NCBI GenBank assembly: GCA_021371955.1
Contig: JAJFVD010000006.1
Location: forward strand, 110,787 to 174,786
Origin: Bacteroidales bacterium
Lineage (GTDB): Bacteria > Bacteroidota > Bacteroidia > Bacteroidales > UBA932
DNA: 64,000 nucleotides
Reading direction: 5' to 3'
The translations under genes were made by a program, and so were the position numbers. Numbering within the stretch: position 1 is the first letter of the stretch; each line of letters begins with the position of its first letter. Of this stretch, positions 17,835 through 26,430 are shown piece by piece. Below the pieces are notes generated by a model. The model was not told the origin of the DNA. It made no database searches and saw nothing but the letters and a program-made list of their open reading frames with translations.

Positions 17835-17868
17835 GAAAATATAAAAAGTTCAATCCGGTATCCGGTCG

Positions 17869-19200
17869 TTATCTGGGACGGAAAAGCTCGCCTGCCATTA
17901 AATGCAATGATATTTCCGATACTTTTGCCTGATAAATGGCTCTGAGCCTCCTGTCCGAAGCATTCATATATGAAAGCTGGATATCTCTGAACTCAATTCC
18001 GGATAATGATCCCAGCTTGTATTTTTCCATTGCAGCCTCAAGATTGAGGAAAGCAGATTCCCTGCTCTCTTCCTCAAATTCAATCATCCTTAGATTATTT
18101 GAATAGATATTATACAACTGATAAAGTTCGCTCTCAAGGTCCTGTTTTGCTTTAAGGTAGCTGAGAGCAGCGTTTTCCTCGTTTATTCTTGCATTCCTGA
18201 TTTTACGGTTTATTTCGTTTCCGTCAAATATAGGAACAGACAGGGAAAATCCCCAGTTGAATCCTTTTGAATCATTGTATTTAGAAGGAAAATACTGGTT
18301 TTGGTTAAGATTGAAATTATATCCTGATGTAAAGTCAATTAAAGGATAGCGGGTTGCTTTTGTGATTTTTGTATCAAGCTTTGCTATTCTCTCTCCTGCT
18401 TTGATTCCTTTAAGGGTGGTATTATTCTCTGTTGCCGAAAGTATCAGGTTGTTCACGTCCATCTGAGGTTCGGGAATAATAGAATCCTTTATTGAGTGGG
18501 ACGAGTTGAGAGGAAGATTCATCAGACGGAACAATTCGATGTATGCATTTTTAAGATTCTCTTTTTGAAGCAGAAGGCTCGATGAATCGCTGTTAAGGTA
18601 GATTTTGGCTTGTTTGTATTCAAGACCGGAATCGCTCCCTATGTTGTATCTTGTGAGTGCCTGGTTATATCTTATCTGTGAGATGGAAACAAGTTCGTTC
18701 AACAGATTGACCTGATTTTGCAGACTGATAATCAAATAGTACTGAGAAGAGATTTGCATTACAAGATTCTCTACAACCGATTTGAAGTTATACTCTCCCA
18801 ATGCCAGAAGTTCTTCCTGTTTTTTTCGTTCGGCAAACATGGAAAATCCGTCAAAAAGTCTCCATCCGAGTGAAGCACTGTTTACTACTGAATTGCTTTT
18901 TGAAGTACTGTTTTCACGAACACCCTCTGCAGAATAGTTTCGCAGCTCCATTTTATTTGAACTCTGCTTCGAAGCTAAATTAACGTATGGCAGAAATGGG
19001 GCAAGAGTAACATTGTTCTTCGCTATTTTGAAGTTGTTGTCGGATATGACAACAGAATAGTTTGCATCCAGCGCTCTCACTATACACCGCTCAAGAGACA
19101 GCGAAAGCGTGTCTGCAGCAGCCGCAGGCTGAGCACTGACAGTCGCCGTTGAAAGCGAAAAGAGTATGATTGCTGCAAAATATAATTTTATGTATTTCAT
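17869..19200 (-). CDS. TolC-family outer-membrane efflux channel
   Basis: The 443-residue protein has a signal peptide (cut after VSA, about residue 23) and two OEP repeats (about 35-225 and 235-435) rich in long amphipathic helices, such as LSLERCIVRALDANYSVVIS at the start of the first. It forms the trimeric outer-membrane duct of a tripartite pump. Its start overlaps the RND gene end by one base, so it is translated with the pump. The order adaptor-pump-channel is complete. Confidence 0.93.
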   Translation of the reverse strand: MKYIKLYFAAIILFSLSTATVSAQPAAAADTLSLSLERCIVRALDANYSVVISDNNFKIAKNNVTLAPFLPYVNLASKQSSNKMELRNYSAEGVRENSTSKSNSVVNSASLGWRLFDGFSMFAERKKQEELLALGEYNFKSVVENLVMQISSQYYLIISLQNQVNLLNELVSISQIRYNQALTRYNIGSDSGLEYKQAKIYLNSDSSSLLLQKENLKNAYIELFRLMNLPLNSSHSIKDSIIPEPQMDVNNLILSATENNTTLKGIKAGERIAKLDTKITKATRYPLIDFTSGYNFNLNQNQYFPSKYNDSKGFNWGFSLSVPIFDGNEINRKIRNARINEENAALSYLKAKQDLESELYQLYNIYSNNLRMIEFEEESRESAFLNLEAAMEKYKLGSLSGIEFRDIQLSYMNASDRRLRAIYQAKVSEISLHLMAGELFRPR

Positions 19201-22200
19201 TATTCAGATTTGAAGGTTGCTTTTGAAGATGATATATACGAATACATTGCCGGAATAATATATAGAGTAAAGAATGTGGCGAAAATTAGCCCGCCGGCAA
19301 CAGATACGCCCATTGAAATACGGCTTTCGGCACCGGCACCGCTTGCAAAAACCATAGGAGCAACGCCCAGTATGGTTGCAAGACTTGTCATGAGGATTGG
19401 CCGGAAACGGGAAGCTGCTGCCTCAAGAATTGCATCTTTTTTATTTCTTCCTGCCTGTTTTTTCTGGTTTGCAAACTCTACCATCAGAATACCATTTTTG
19501 GAAACTAGGCCGATTAGCATTATAAGACCAATCTGGCTGAAAATATTCATGGTTTGCCCGTATGCCTTGAGGCAGATGAGTGCGCCAATTAATGCAAGCG
19601 GAACAGTGAGCATGATAATAAGAGGATCCCTGAAACTTTCAAATTGTGCTGCCAGAACCAGGTAAATAAGTATAAGAGCAAGCACAAATGCAAATAACAG
19701 ACTTGATGTACTTTCCACAAAATCCTTTGACTGGCCCGAAAGAGTTGTGGAAAAATTATCCGGATTAAGCTCTGCTTTTGCAATTTTATCCATCTCCTCT
19801 ATACCCTGACCGAGAGTATAGCCTTTGGAGAGAGAGGCGGAAACAGTAGCAGAAACAAAACGGTTGTACCTGTATAGCTGCGGAGGTGTACTGCTCTCCG
19901 ACATCGTAATAAGGTTGTCGAGCTGAATAAGCTCCCCGACATCATTTCTTACATAAATATTGGCCAGGTCGACAGGTTTATTTCTCATACTCTGGTCTAT
20001 CTGACTCATTATCTGATATTGTTTGCCATTTCTTATAAAGTAACCGATACGCTGCTCGCTCATTGAGAGCTGCAATGTCTGGGCAATATTCTGAATGGAG
20101 ACTCCCATAAGCGACGCTTTGTCCCTGTCAATGTTTATTCTTAGTTCCGGTTTTGTGAAACGAAGGTTTACATCGGAATTGGCAAAAACCTCACTCTGGG
20201 CAACAGCAGACATAAACTTTGGAATTGCAACCTTTAGAGAATCGAGGTTCTTTGCCTGAATTACATATTGTACGGGCATGCCGCCTCTTCTTCCGCCAAA
20301 AGTCTGCTGCTGCGTTACGAAACTCCTCGCACCGGTTAATTTTGCCACCTGAGGAGAAAGTTCGTCTGCAATCTCCTGCTGAGTTCTCTCTCTTTTTTGC
20401 GGGTCTATAAGTGATATTTGGAAATTGGACTTGTTTCTTCCTCCCATTCCAACCATCTGAAGCACCATATCGGTCTCCTTAATCTCTTTGTCTATGAGCG
20501 CCTGCACCTCATCGGAGTATTTTACCATATAGTCGTATGTAGCTCCTTCCTGTGCCGTAGACGATACGTTAATCATCGAACGGTCTTCAAGCGGAGCCAT
20601 TTCCGAAGGAATGCTGACCCATAAAAGGACGATGAAAACAAGGGAAATTGCAAGAAACAACACTGCCATCCACCTCTTCGACATAAATTTTGAGAGTGAA
20701 TTTCTATATGCACTGTTTAGCCATACAAAAAACGGTTCTGTCCATTTATAGAATTTTCCCTCCTGTGCTCCTACTTTAAGAAGTTTGCTCGACATCATTG
20801 GAGTGAATGTAAGCGCAACGAAACTTGAGATAAGAACCGCACCCGCAATTACAATTGAGAATTCACGGAAAAGACTTCCTGTAACGCCCTGAAGGAAAAC
20901 AATGGGAAAGAAAACGGCAACAAGCGTGATTGTGGTTGCAATTACAGCAAAGAAAATCTCCTTTGACCCTTCAATCGCAGCAATTTTCGGCTCCATTCCC
21001 CTCTCAATTTTCGTATATATGTTCTCCATCACCACTATCGCGTCGTCCACTACAAGCCCTATGGACAATACCATAGCCAGCAGAGTGAGAATATTAATTG
21101 AGAACCCGGCCAGATACATTATGAAAAACGTCCCAATCAGGGATATTGGAATAGCTATAATAGGGATGAGCGTTGTCCTCCAGTTCCTCAGAAACAGGAA
21201 GATAATTAGTACGACCAGCAGGAAAGCCTGATAAATAGTAATCTGAACCTCCTTAATTGAATCTCTTATGAAAATTGTGTTGTCAAAACCAACAGCAACT
21301 GTAATGTCTTCGGGAAGGCTTTTCTTCAATTCTTCAACAGCCTTTTGTGCTTCGTCCACAATATTGATATAGTTGGCTCCAGGTTGAGGAACAAGCACGC
21401 AGGATACCATTGGTACCCCGTTCCTTTTAAGAATGGACCTTGTGTTTTCGGCATCAACCTCGGCAACCCCGATATCTGAGAATCTTACAATTCTCTCTCC
21501 GTTTTTGGCAATAATAAGATTATTGAAATCGTCGATGGTTTTTAACCGGCCAAGCGTTCTAACCGTAAGCTCCATTGTAGAACCCTCCACGGTACCGGAA
21601 GGGAGCTCTACATTCTCTCTTGAGACAGCCTGCCTCACATCAAGGGGTGTAATTTTATATGCGGCAAGAAGCAATGGGTCCATTCTCATCCGCACAGAGT
21701 ATCTCTTTGACCCCCAAACACCAACACTGCTCACTCCACTTATGGTCTGAAGCCTCTCCTTGAAATTTACCTCTGCATATTCACTAAGGTCAATAATATT
21801 TCTTGTTTCACTCTGAATAGTGACTGAATATATCGGCTGAGCATCGGCATCCGACTTTTCGACAACAGGCGGGTCCACGTCCTGAGGCAGTTGCCTCATG
21901 GCTCCGGATACCTTGTCTCTCACGTCATTTGCAGCGGTCTCAAGATCTACGTCAATGTTAAATTCAATATTTATTGAACTTGAGCCATCCCTGCTGGAAC
22001 TTGAAATTGCACGGATTCCGGGGATTCCGTTTACTGCAGCTTCAAGCGGTTCGGTTATCTGCGTTTCAATAACATCTGCATTGGCTCCGGGGAACGAACA
22101 CCTTACCGAGATAACCGGGTTATCAACACTCGGATAGTCTCTTACACCAAGAGAAGTAAAACCGATTGCGCCAAATATTACAATAAGCAGGCTCATTACT

Positions 22201-22244
22201 GTTGCCAGTACCGGCCTGTTTATGGTGGTAGTTGATATACTCAT
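19200..22244 (-). CDS. RND efflux transporter, inner-membrane pump (AcrB/HAE1 type)
   Basis: The 1014-residue protein has the RND layout: TM1 (about 10-30), a large periplasmic loop (to about 335), TM2-6, a second loop and TM7-12. The proton relay is visible in TM4 as GLVVDDAIVVMENI with the paired Asp residues. That Asp pair and the opening RPVLATVMSLLIVIFGAIGF identify the hydrophobe/amphiphile (HAE) group and not the metal-exporting group. It takes drugs or lipophilic compounds from the periplasm or outer leaflet and drives them into the TolC duct. It sits between its adaptor (11 bases upstream) and its channel. Confidence 0.95.
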   Translation of the reverse strand: MSISTTTINRPVLATVMSLLIVIFGAIGFTSLGVRDYPSVDNPVISVRCSFPGANADVIETQITEPLEAAVNGIPGIRAISSSSRDGSSSINIEFNIDVDLETAANDVRDKVSGAMRQLPQDVDPPVVEKSDADAQPIYSVTIQSETRNIIDLSEYAEVNFKERLQTISGVSSVGVWGSKRYSVRMRMDPLLLAAYKITPLDVRQAVSRENVELPSGTVEGSTMELTVRTLGRLKTIDDFNNLIIAKNGERIVRFSDIGVAEVDAENTRSILKRNGVPMVSCVLVPQPGANYINIVDEAQKAVEELKKSLPEDITVAVGFDNTIFIRDSIKEVQITIYQAFLLVVLIIFLFLRNWRTTLIPIIAIPISLIGTFFIMYLAGFSINILTLLAMVLSIGLVVDDAIVVMENIYTKIERGMEPKIAAIEGSKEIFFAVIATTITLVAVFFPIVFLQGVTGSLFREFSIVIAGAVLISSFVALTFTPMMSSKLLKVGAQEGKFYKWTEPFFVWLNSAYRNSLSKFMSKRWMAVLFLAISLVFIVLLWVSIPSEMAPLEDRSMINVSSTAQEGATYDYMVKYSDEVQALIDKEIKETDMVLQMVGMGGRNKSNFQISLIDPQKRERTQQEIADELSPQVAKLTGARSFVTQQQTFGGRRGGMPVQYVIQAKNLDSLKVAIPKFMSAVAQSEVFANSDVNLRFTKPELRINIDRDKASLMGVSIQNIAQTLQLSMSEQRIGYFIRNGKQYQIMSQIDQSMRNKPVDLANIYVRNDVGELIQLDNLITMSESSTPPQLYRYNRFVSATVSASLSKGYTLGQGIEEMDKIAKAELNPDNFSTTLSGQSKDFVESTSSLLFAFVLALILIYLVLAAQFESFRDPLIIMLTVPLALIGALICLKAYGQTMNIFSQIGLIMLIGLVSKNGILMVEFANQKKQAGRNKKDAILEAAASRFRPILMTSLATILGVAPMVFASGAGAESRISMGVSVAGGLIFATFFTLYIIPAMYSYISSSKATFKSE

Positions 22245-22255
22245 CTTTATTTCAG

Positions 22256-23359
22256 TTAAATGTTAGTGGGGGTAACGGAAATGCCTTCCCTAAGCTGCAT
22301 TAGCCCGGTTGTGATTATTGTGTCGCCCCTCTCAATCCCTGAAAGTACTTCAAGCATGTCTGCAGTTCTTGTTCCGGTCTGAACAGGGATAAGAGTGGCT
22401 TTCCCCTCTTTTAACATCCATACTGAGCGGCCTTTAACATCCGGGACTACCGACTGGTTAGGAACATATATATTATGGGCACCGTTTGAAGAATTCACGG
22501 TAACCTTAGCAGACATTCCGGGTTTTAACTTAAAACTGCTGTTTTTGTAAATAGCCCTCAACATTACTGTTCTGGTCTTTAGCTCAACTTCCGGATCTAT
22601 GGCATAAATTTTCGCAGAAAACTTATTACTCATCCCCTCAATTGTAAATATTACATTTTCACCCGATTTAATATCATTGATATACTTTTCAGGAATTGAG
22701 AATTCCAGTTTCAGACTGGCAACATCCACTAAAGTGGAAATTTTTGAACCGGGTTGAAGAAAGGCACCCATGCTTATTTCGCGGAATCCAAGCACGCCAT
22801 CAAAAGGGGCACGGATTTTCATTTTTTCTATTTTTATCCTGAGTTGTTCAATATCTTGTTTAAGAACATTAAACTCAGTTAAAACTCCGTCGTATTCTTC
22901 ACGGCTCACAGCATCTTTTTCCAGCAATATTTTTTGCCTCCCGAGCCTTTGCCCGAGAAGAGTGTATTGATATTCTGCTTTTGTAAGCTGAGTAAGAAGC
23001 TCGTCATCATTCAGCCTTATGAGTATCTCTCCTTTTCTGACAAACTGACCCTCTCTGAAATTTATTGAGGTAACCCTTCCGGATAGTTCACTCACAACAT
23101 CCACCCTCTCATTTGCCATGAGTGTACCCATGGTCATCCGGCCATCTTCCCTAGACATGAATTCAGCTATATAAACAGAAACAGGAAGAGACTTACCGGC
23201 ACCGCCGGGTCTTTGACCTCCCGGGCCGGATTTGGCCGCAGCTCTGTTTTCTGCATTTAAATTGGGCTTATTTGTTAAAGTATTATAAATGAGTACCGAA
23301 GCGATTGTAATTACCGGGATACTTACATAAAGGAAAATCTTTTGCGTCTTTTTCATCAA
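22256..23359 (-). CDS. RND periplasmic adaptor (membrane fusion protein)
   Basis: The 367-residue protein has an N-terminal anchor (about 8-27, IFLYVSIPVITIASVLIYNTL), a Gly/Pro-rich linker, a split lipoyl/barrel-sandwich domain (about 85-120 and 185-215, VTSINFREGQFVRKGEIL), an alpha hairpin (about 120-180), a beta-barrel and a membrane-proximal domain. It bridges the RND pump to TolC. It is the first gene of the three-gene pump operon. The preceding CDGSH gene is on the same strand 68 bases upstream, so read-through is possible. Confidence 0.93.
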   Translation of the reverse strand: MMKKTQKIFLYVSIPVITIASVLIYNTLTNKPNLNAENRAAAKSGPGGQRPGGAGKSLPVSVYIAEFMSREDGRMTMGTLMANERVDVVSELSGRVTSINFREGQFVRKGEILIRLNDDELLTQLTKAEYQYTLLGQRLGRQKILLEKDAVSREEYDGVLTEFNVLKQDIEQLRIKIEKMKIRAPFDGVLGFREISMGAFLQPGSKISTLVDVASLKLEFSIPEKYINDIKSGENVIFTIEGMSNKFSAKIYAIDPEVELKTRTVMLRAIYKNSSFKLKPGMSAKVTVNSSNGAHNIYVPNQSVVPDVKGRSVWMLKEGKATLIPVQTGTRTADMLEVLSGIERGDTIITTGLMQLREGISVTPTNI

Positions 23360-23427
23360 AGTTTAAGTTAACTTTTACTTTGACCAATATTACGCAAAAA
23401 AGTTTAAAACCCGAAATCTAAAAAATA

Positions 23428-23607
23428 CTATTTGGCTCTTTGAGAATGGGATCCGTCACAAAATGGCTGATTTTTTGATCTGCTGCACCGGCAAATATAA
23501 CAGGCATCTTTTTCTTCTGCTCTTCCTCCGGGAAGTACTAATGTTGTACGACCTTCTACTTTGAGTGGTCCGTCTGGGATAGCTGTAAGTTTTACTTTGT
23601 GATCCAT
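23428..23607 (-). CDS. CDGSH iron-sulfur domain protein
   Basis: A 59-residue frame from ATG (23607-23605) to TAG (23430-23428). Residues 39-54 read CRCSRSKNQPFCDGSH, which is the complete C-x-C-x2-S-x3-P-x-C-D-G-S-H motif of CDGSH proteins; Cys39, Cys41, Cys50 and His54 would bind a [2Fe-2S] cluster. The length is that of small bacterial single-CDGSH proteins. These are soluble electron or cluster carriers of unclear role. Its promoter overlaps that of the divergent methyltransferase gene. Confidence 0.93.
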   Translation of the reverse strand: MDHKVKLTAIPDGPLKVEGRTTLVLPGGRAEEKDACYICRCSRSKNQPFCDGSHSQRAK

Positions 23608-23641
23608 AATCTTTTATTGGTTAAAATTTATGTTTAATCCC

Positions 23642-23657
23642 TATATTTGCAAATATA
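23642..23657. promoter_or_regulatory. Palindromic bidirectional -7 box
   Basis: TATATTTGCAAATATA is a perfect 16-base palindrome made of two TAnnTTTG boxes on opposite strands. The plus-strand box (23642-23649) serves the methyltransferase gene at 23665; the minus-strand box (23657-23650) serves the CDGSH gene at 23607. A TTGG at 23617-23620, 21 bases upstream, is a possible -33 for the plus direction. Both promoters occupy the same bases, so they should exclude each other. Confidence 0.55.
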
Positions 23658-23664
23658 ATAAATT

Positions 23665-24201
23665 ATGTTTAGAAAATTACTTAACAGCGAATTAGGTCGT
23701 TTGTCCAAAGAAGAATTCAGGGAAAAGGAGAAACTCCCTGTTGTTATTGTGCTTGACAACGTCAGGAGCCAGCACAATATCGGAGCAGCATTCAGGAGTG
23801 CCGATGCTTTTTCGGCAGAAAAGATTTTCCTATGCGGTATTTGTGCGATCCCGCCTACTGCGGAGATTCATAAATCGGCACTGGGAGCAGAAGACAGTAT
23901 GTCCTGGAGTTATTTCGAAAATACAGAAGATGCAGTTAAAAAACTAAAAGCAGAAGGTTATGTCATAATCTCTGTGGAACAGACAGAGGATTCAACCATG
24001 CTTGATAAACTTGAGCCCCACCTGAATGAAAAGTACGCTTTTGTATTCGGCAATGAAGTCAAGGGCGTAGGCCAGGAAGTTGTTAATATGAGTGATTTAG
24101 TTGTTGAAATACCACAAACCGGAACAAAACACTCACTAAATGTATCGGTGAGTATAGGAATCGTTTTGTGGGAAATTGCCCGTTTGCTAAAAGGAATTTG
24201 A
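23665..24201 (+). CDS. TrmH/SpoU-family RNA 2'-O-methyltransferase
   Basis: The 178-residue SPOUT methyltransferase has motif 1 VLDNVRSQHNIGAAFRSADA (about 29-48), motif 2 FVFGNEVKGV and motif 3 IPQTGTKHSLNVSVSIGIVL, which together form the knotted SAM site. It transfers a methyl group to a ribose 2'-OH of tRNA or rRNA. The short length without an N-terminal RNA-binding extension resembles TrmH/TrmL-like proteins. Two bases separate it from the MoaA gene, so it is probably cotranscribed with the molybdopterin genes although functionally unrelated. Confidence 0.88.
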   Translation: MFRKLLNSELGRLSKEEFREKEKLPVVIVLDNVRSQHNIGAAFRSADAFSAEKIFLCGICAIPPTAEIHKSALGAEDSMSWSYFENTEDAVKKLKAEGYVIISVEQTEDSTMLDKLEPHLNEKYAFVFGNEVKGVGQEVVNMSDLVVEIPQTGTKHSLNVSVSIGIVLWEIARLLKGI

Positions 24202-24202
24202 A

Positions 24203-25006
24203 ATGCTGATTGATAAAGCCGGAAGAAAACTTACATATTTAAGGATATCTGTTACCGACAGATGTAACCTCCGGTGTACCTACTGTATGCCAGAAGAGGG
24301 AATAAAGTTGCTGGACCATACCGGAATTCTCTCATATTCACAAATTGTCGATTTTACAAAAACTGCAGTTTCTTTTGGGATAACAAAGGTCAGGCTCACA
24401 GGAGGAGAGCCTTTGGTGAGAAAGGAAATTTCTACTCTGATAAGAGAAATAGCAAAGATTGAGGGTATAACCGATTTGTCATTAACAACAAACGGCCAGC
24501 TTCTCGCTTCAATGGCGCAGGAACTTAAGGATGCCGGCCTGCAGAGAGTCAATATCAGTCTTGATACGATTGACAAAGAGAGATATATGGATATTACCCG
24601 CGGAGGGAACATAGAACGGGTATTCGAGGGCATTTCGGAAGCAAAAAAGGTTGGACTTAGTCCAATCAAGATAAACTGTGTTGTTGAACAAAACAGCAGC
24701 GAGGCAGATGCCGCAGCGGTTGCCGGATTTGCAAAGAGAGAAGGGCTTTCTGTAAGATTTATCCGGATGATGGATTTGAAAAAAGGAGAATTTGGAATTG
24801 TTGACGGAGGAGACGGAGGAAACTGCGCTATTTGCAATCGCTTAAGATTAACTGCAACCGGGATATTAAAACCTTGTCTTTTCAACGATTTGGGATTTGA
24901 CATAAAAGAGCTTGGAGCTGAAACAGCAATAAGACTAGCTGTTCAAAACAAACCTGCAAAAGGGGGCTGCAACAGCTCCGGAAATTTTTACAATATTGGA
25001 GGATAG
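24203..25006 (+). CDS. moaA: GTP 3',8-cyclase MoaA, shortened
   Basis: This radical SAM enzyme makes the first molybdopterin intermediate from GTP. The N-terminal cluster is C21-x3-C25-x2-C28 (DRCNLRCTYC), the SAM motif GGEP is at 67-70, and the C-terminal cluster is C208-x2-C211-x13-C225 (CAICNRLRLTATGILKPC); the protein ends in the catalytically needed Gly-Gly. At 267 residues it is about 60 shorter than usual MoaA (320-340). The missing block lies between RFIRMM (185-190) and the second cluster (208). The frame is continuous, so this is an in-frame loss and not a frameshift. It is followed by moaC and the MOSC-MogA gene. Confidence 0.9.
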   Translation: MLIDKAGRKLTYLRISVTDRCNLRCTYCMPEEGIKLLDHTGILSYSQIVDFTKTAVSFGITKVRLTGGEPLVRKEISTLIREIAKIEGITDLSLTTNGQLLASMAQELKDAGLQRVNISLDTIDKERYMDITRGGNIERVFEGISEAKKVGLSPIKINCVVEQNSSEADAAAVAGFAKREGLSVRFIRMMDLKKGEFGIVDGGDGGNCAICNRLRLTATGILKPCLFNDLGFDIKELGAETAIRLAVQNKPAKGGCNSSGNFYNIGG

Positions 25007-25008
25007 TT

Positions 25009-25470
25009 ATGGAAAACAAGACAAAACTCAGTCATACCGATGCCGGAGGCAGAGTAAATATGGTGGATGTAGGTGAGAAACCTCTATCCAAAAGATCTGC
25101 CAGGGCAAAAGGTCATATCTCTCTTGCTGCTGAAACAATTTCTCTAATTAAGGAGAATTCTCTTAAAAAGGGAGACTTGCTTGCAACCGCAGAAATAGCG
25201 GGAATAATGGCCGCAAAAAAGACTTCGGAACTGATTCCTCTGTGCCACCCTTTGCTTCTTACAAAGGTGGGAGTTTATCTCACTATCGACCCGAATGGCG
25301 TTCAGGCAGAGAGCTATGTAAGCTGCACAGGCTCAACAGGCGTGGAAATGGAGGCTCTTACGGCAGTAAGCACGGCTTTGCTTACTGTTTACGATATGTG
25401 TAAGGCAGTCGATAAAAAAATGGTAATTGACAGAATTGAACTGCTGGAAAAGAGTAAAAAGGCAATTTAA
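25009..25470 (+). CDS. moaC: Cyclic pyranopterin monophosphate synthase MoaC
   Basis: The 153-residue protein is full length. It converts the MoaA product into cyclic pyranopterin monophosphate. Conserved stretches include KKTSELIPLCHPL (about 64-76) and GVEMEALTAVSTALLTVYDM (about 109-128), which build the active site at the dimer interface, and MVDVGEKPLSKRSA near the N-terminus. It begins two bases after moaA. Together with moaA and the following MogA-domain gene it covers the early and late steps; molybdopterin synthase (moaD, moaE) and moeA are not in the window. Confidence 0.95.
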   Translation: MENKTKLSHTDAGGRVNMVDVGEKPLSKRSARAKGHISLAAETISLIKENSLKKGDLLATAEIAGIMAAKKTSELIPLCHPLLLTKVGVYLTIDPNGVQAESYVSCTGSTGVEMEALTAVSTALLTVYDMCKAVDKKMVIDRIELLEKSKKAI

Positions 25471-25473
25471 AAA

Positions 25474-26415
25474 ATGGACCGGATGAAATCTATAGAAATT
25501 ATATCTGTTAACATTTCAGAGCAAAAGGGAGAGATAAAGCTTCCCACAGAAAAAATAATCCTTACAAAGGAGGGTATATCCGGTGATGCTCATGCAGGAA
25601 AATGGCACAGACAGGTTAGCCTTCTTGGGGTTGAGAGTATTGACAGGTTTTCTGCAATTACCGGCAGAAATTACAATTGCGGCGAATTTGCCGAAAACAT
25701 AACCACAAAAGGATTGCAGCTCAATTGTTGCAAGCCAGGGGATATATTTAAGAATTCCGGGGTTGAACTCATGGTGACTCAGATTGGCAAAAAATGCCAT
25801 GGCGACGGTTGCGCTATCTTTCGCGAAAGCGGGGCGTGCGTTATGCCTAAGGAGGGTATTTTTGCAAAAGTTATTACTCCGGGAACTCTCAGGGCCGGAG
25901 ACAGGCTGGAGTATATACAAAAAGTCATAAAAACCGGAGTTATTACATTAAGCACACGTGCCTCGGAAGGTATTTATGAAGATCTTAGCGGCCCAGAGAT
26001 AATATCAGCCCTTAACCTCTTTTCAAAAGAAAAAGGTTTTGCTATTTCAACTGACTACAGGCTTATACCCGACAGCAGGGAATTGCTTGGCATTTCAATA
26101 AATGAGATGATTAATTCCGGAGTGGATATTATCATAACTACCGGCGGTACAGGAATCGGGCCACAGGACATCACTCCTGAAGTAGTTATTTCTTTTATTG
26201 ACAAAGAGATTCCGGGGATTATGGAATATATCCGTCAAAAATACGGAGCGAGTAAGCCTAATGCGCTTTTAAGCAGAAGTGTCGCCGGCCTTGCAGGGGA
26301 TAGTCTCATATTTGCTTTACCCGGCAGCGTTAAGGCGGTCCGGGAGTATATGTCGGAAATATGTCCTATGCTCGAACATATGATTTATATGAAAATGGGA
26401 CTTGACACCCACTAG
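25474..26415 (+). CDS. MOSC domain fused to molybdopterin adenylyltransferase (MogA)
   Basis: The 313-residue protein has two domains. Residues about 5-145 are a MOSC domain (ISGDAHAGKWHRQVSLLGVE; Cys-containing GKKCHGDGC), a fold that binds the molybdenum cofactor or carries sulfur to it. Residues about 150-313 are a MogA/MoaB domain with TTGGTGIGPQDITPEV, which adenylates molybdopterin before metal insertion. The fusion would place cofactor activation and a cofactor-binding domain on one chain. The start is an ATG four bases after moaC; a second ATG at codon 4 is possible. Confidence 0.9.
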   Translation: MDRMKSIEIISVNISEQKGEIKLPTEKIILTKEGISGDAHAGKWHRQVSLLGVESIDRFSAITGRNYNCGEFAENITTKGLQLNCCKPGDIFKNSGVELMVTQIGKKCHGDGCAIFRESGACVMPKEGIFAKVITPGTLRAGDRLEYIQKVIKTGVITLSTRASEGIYEDLSGPEIISALNLFSKEKGFAISTDYRLIPDSRELLGISINEMINSGVDIIITTGGTGIGPQDITPEVVISFIDKEIPGIMEYIRQKYGASKPNALLSRSVAGLAGDSLIFALPGSVKAVREYMSEICPMLEHMIYMKMGLDTH

Positions 26416-26430
26416 AGCCTATATAGAGAA

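Noticed and set aside
24203..25006. moaA shortened by a frameshift
   Set aside because: Both iron-sulfur clusters and the terminal Gly-Gly are in a single frame, so the change is an in-frame loss.
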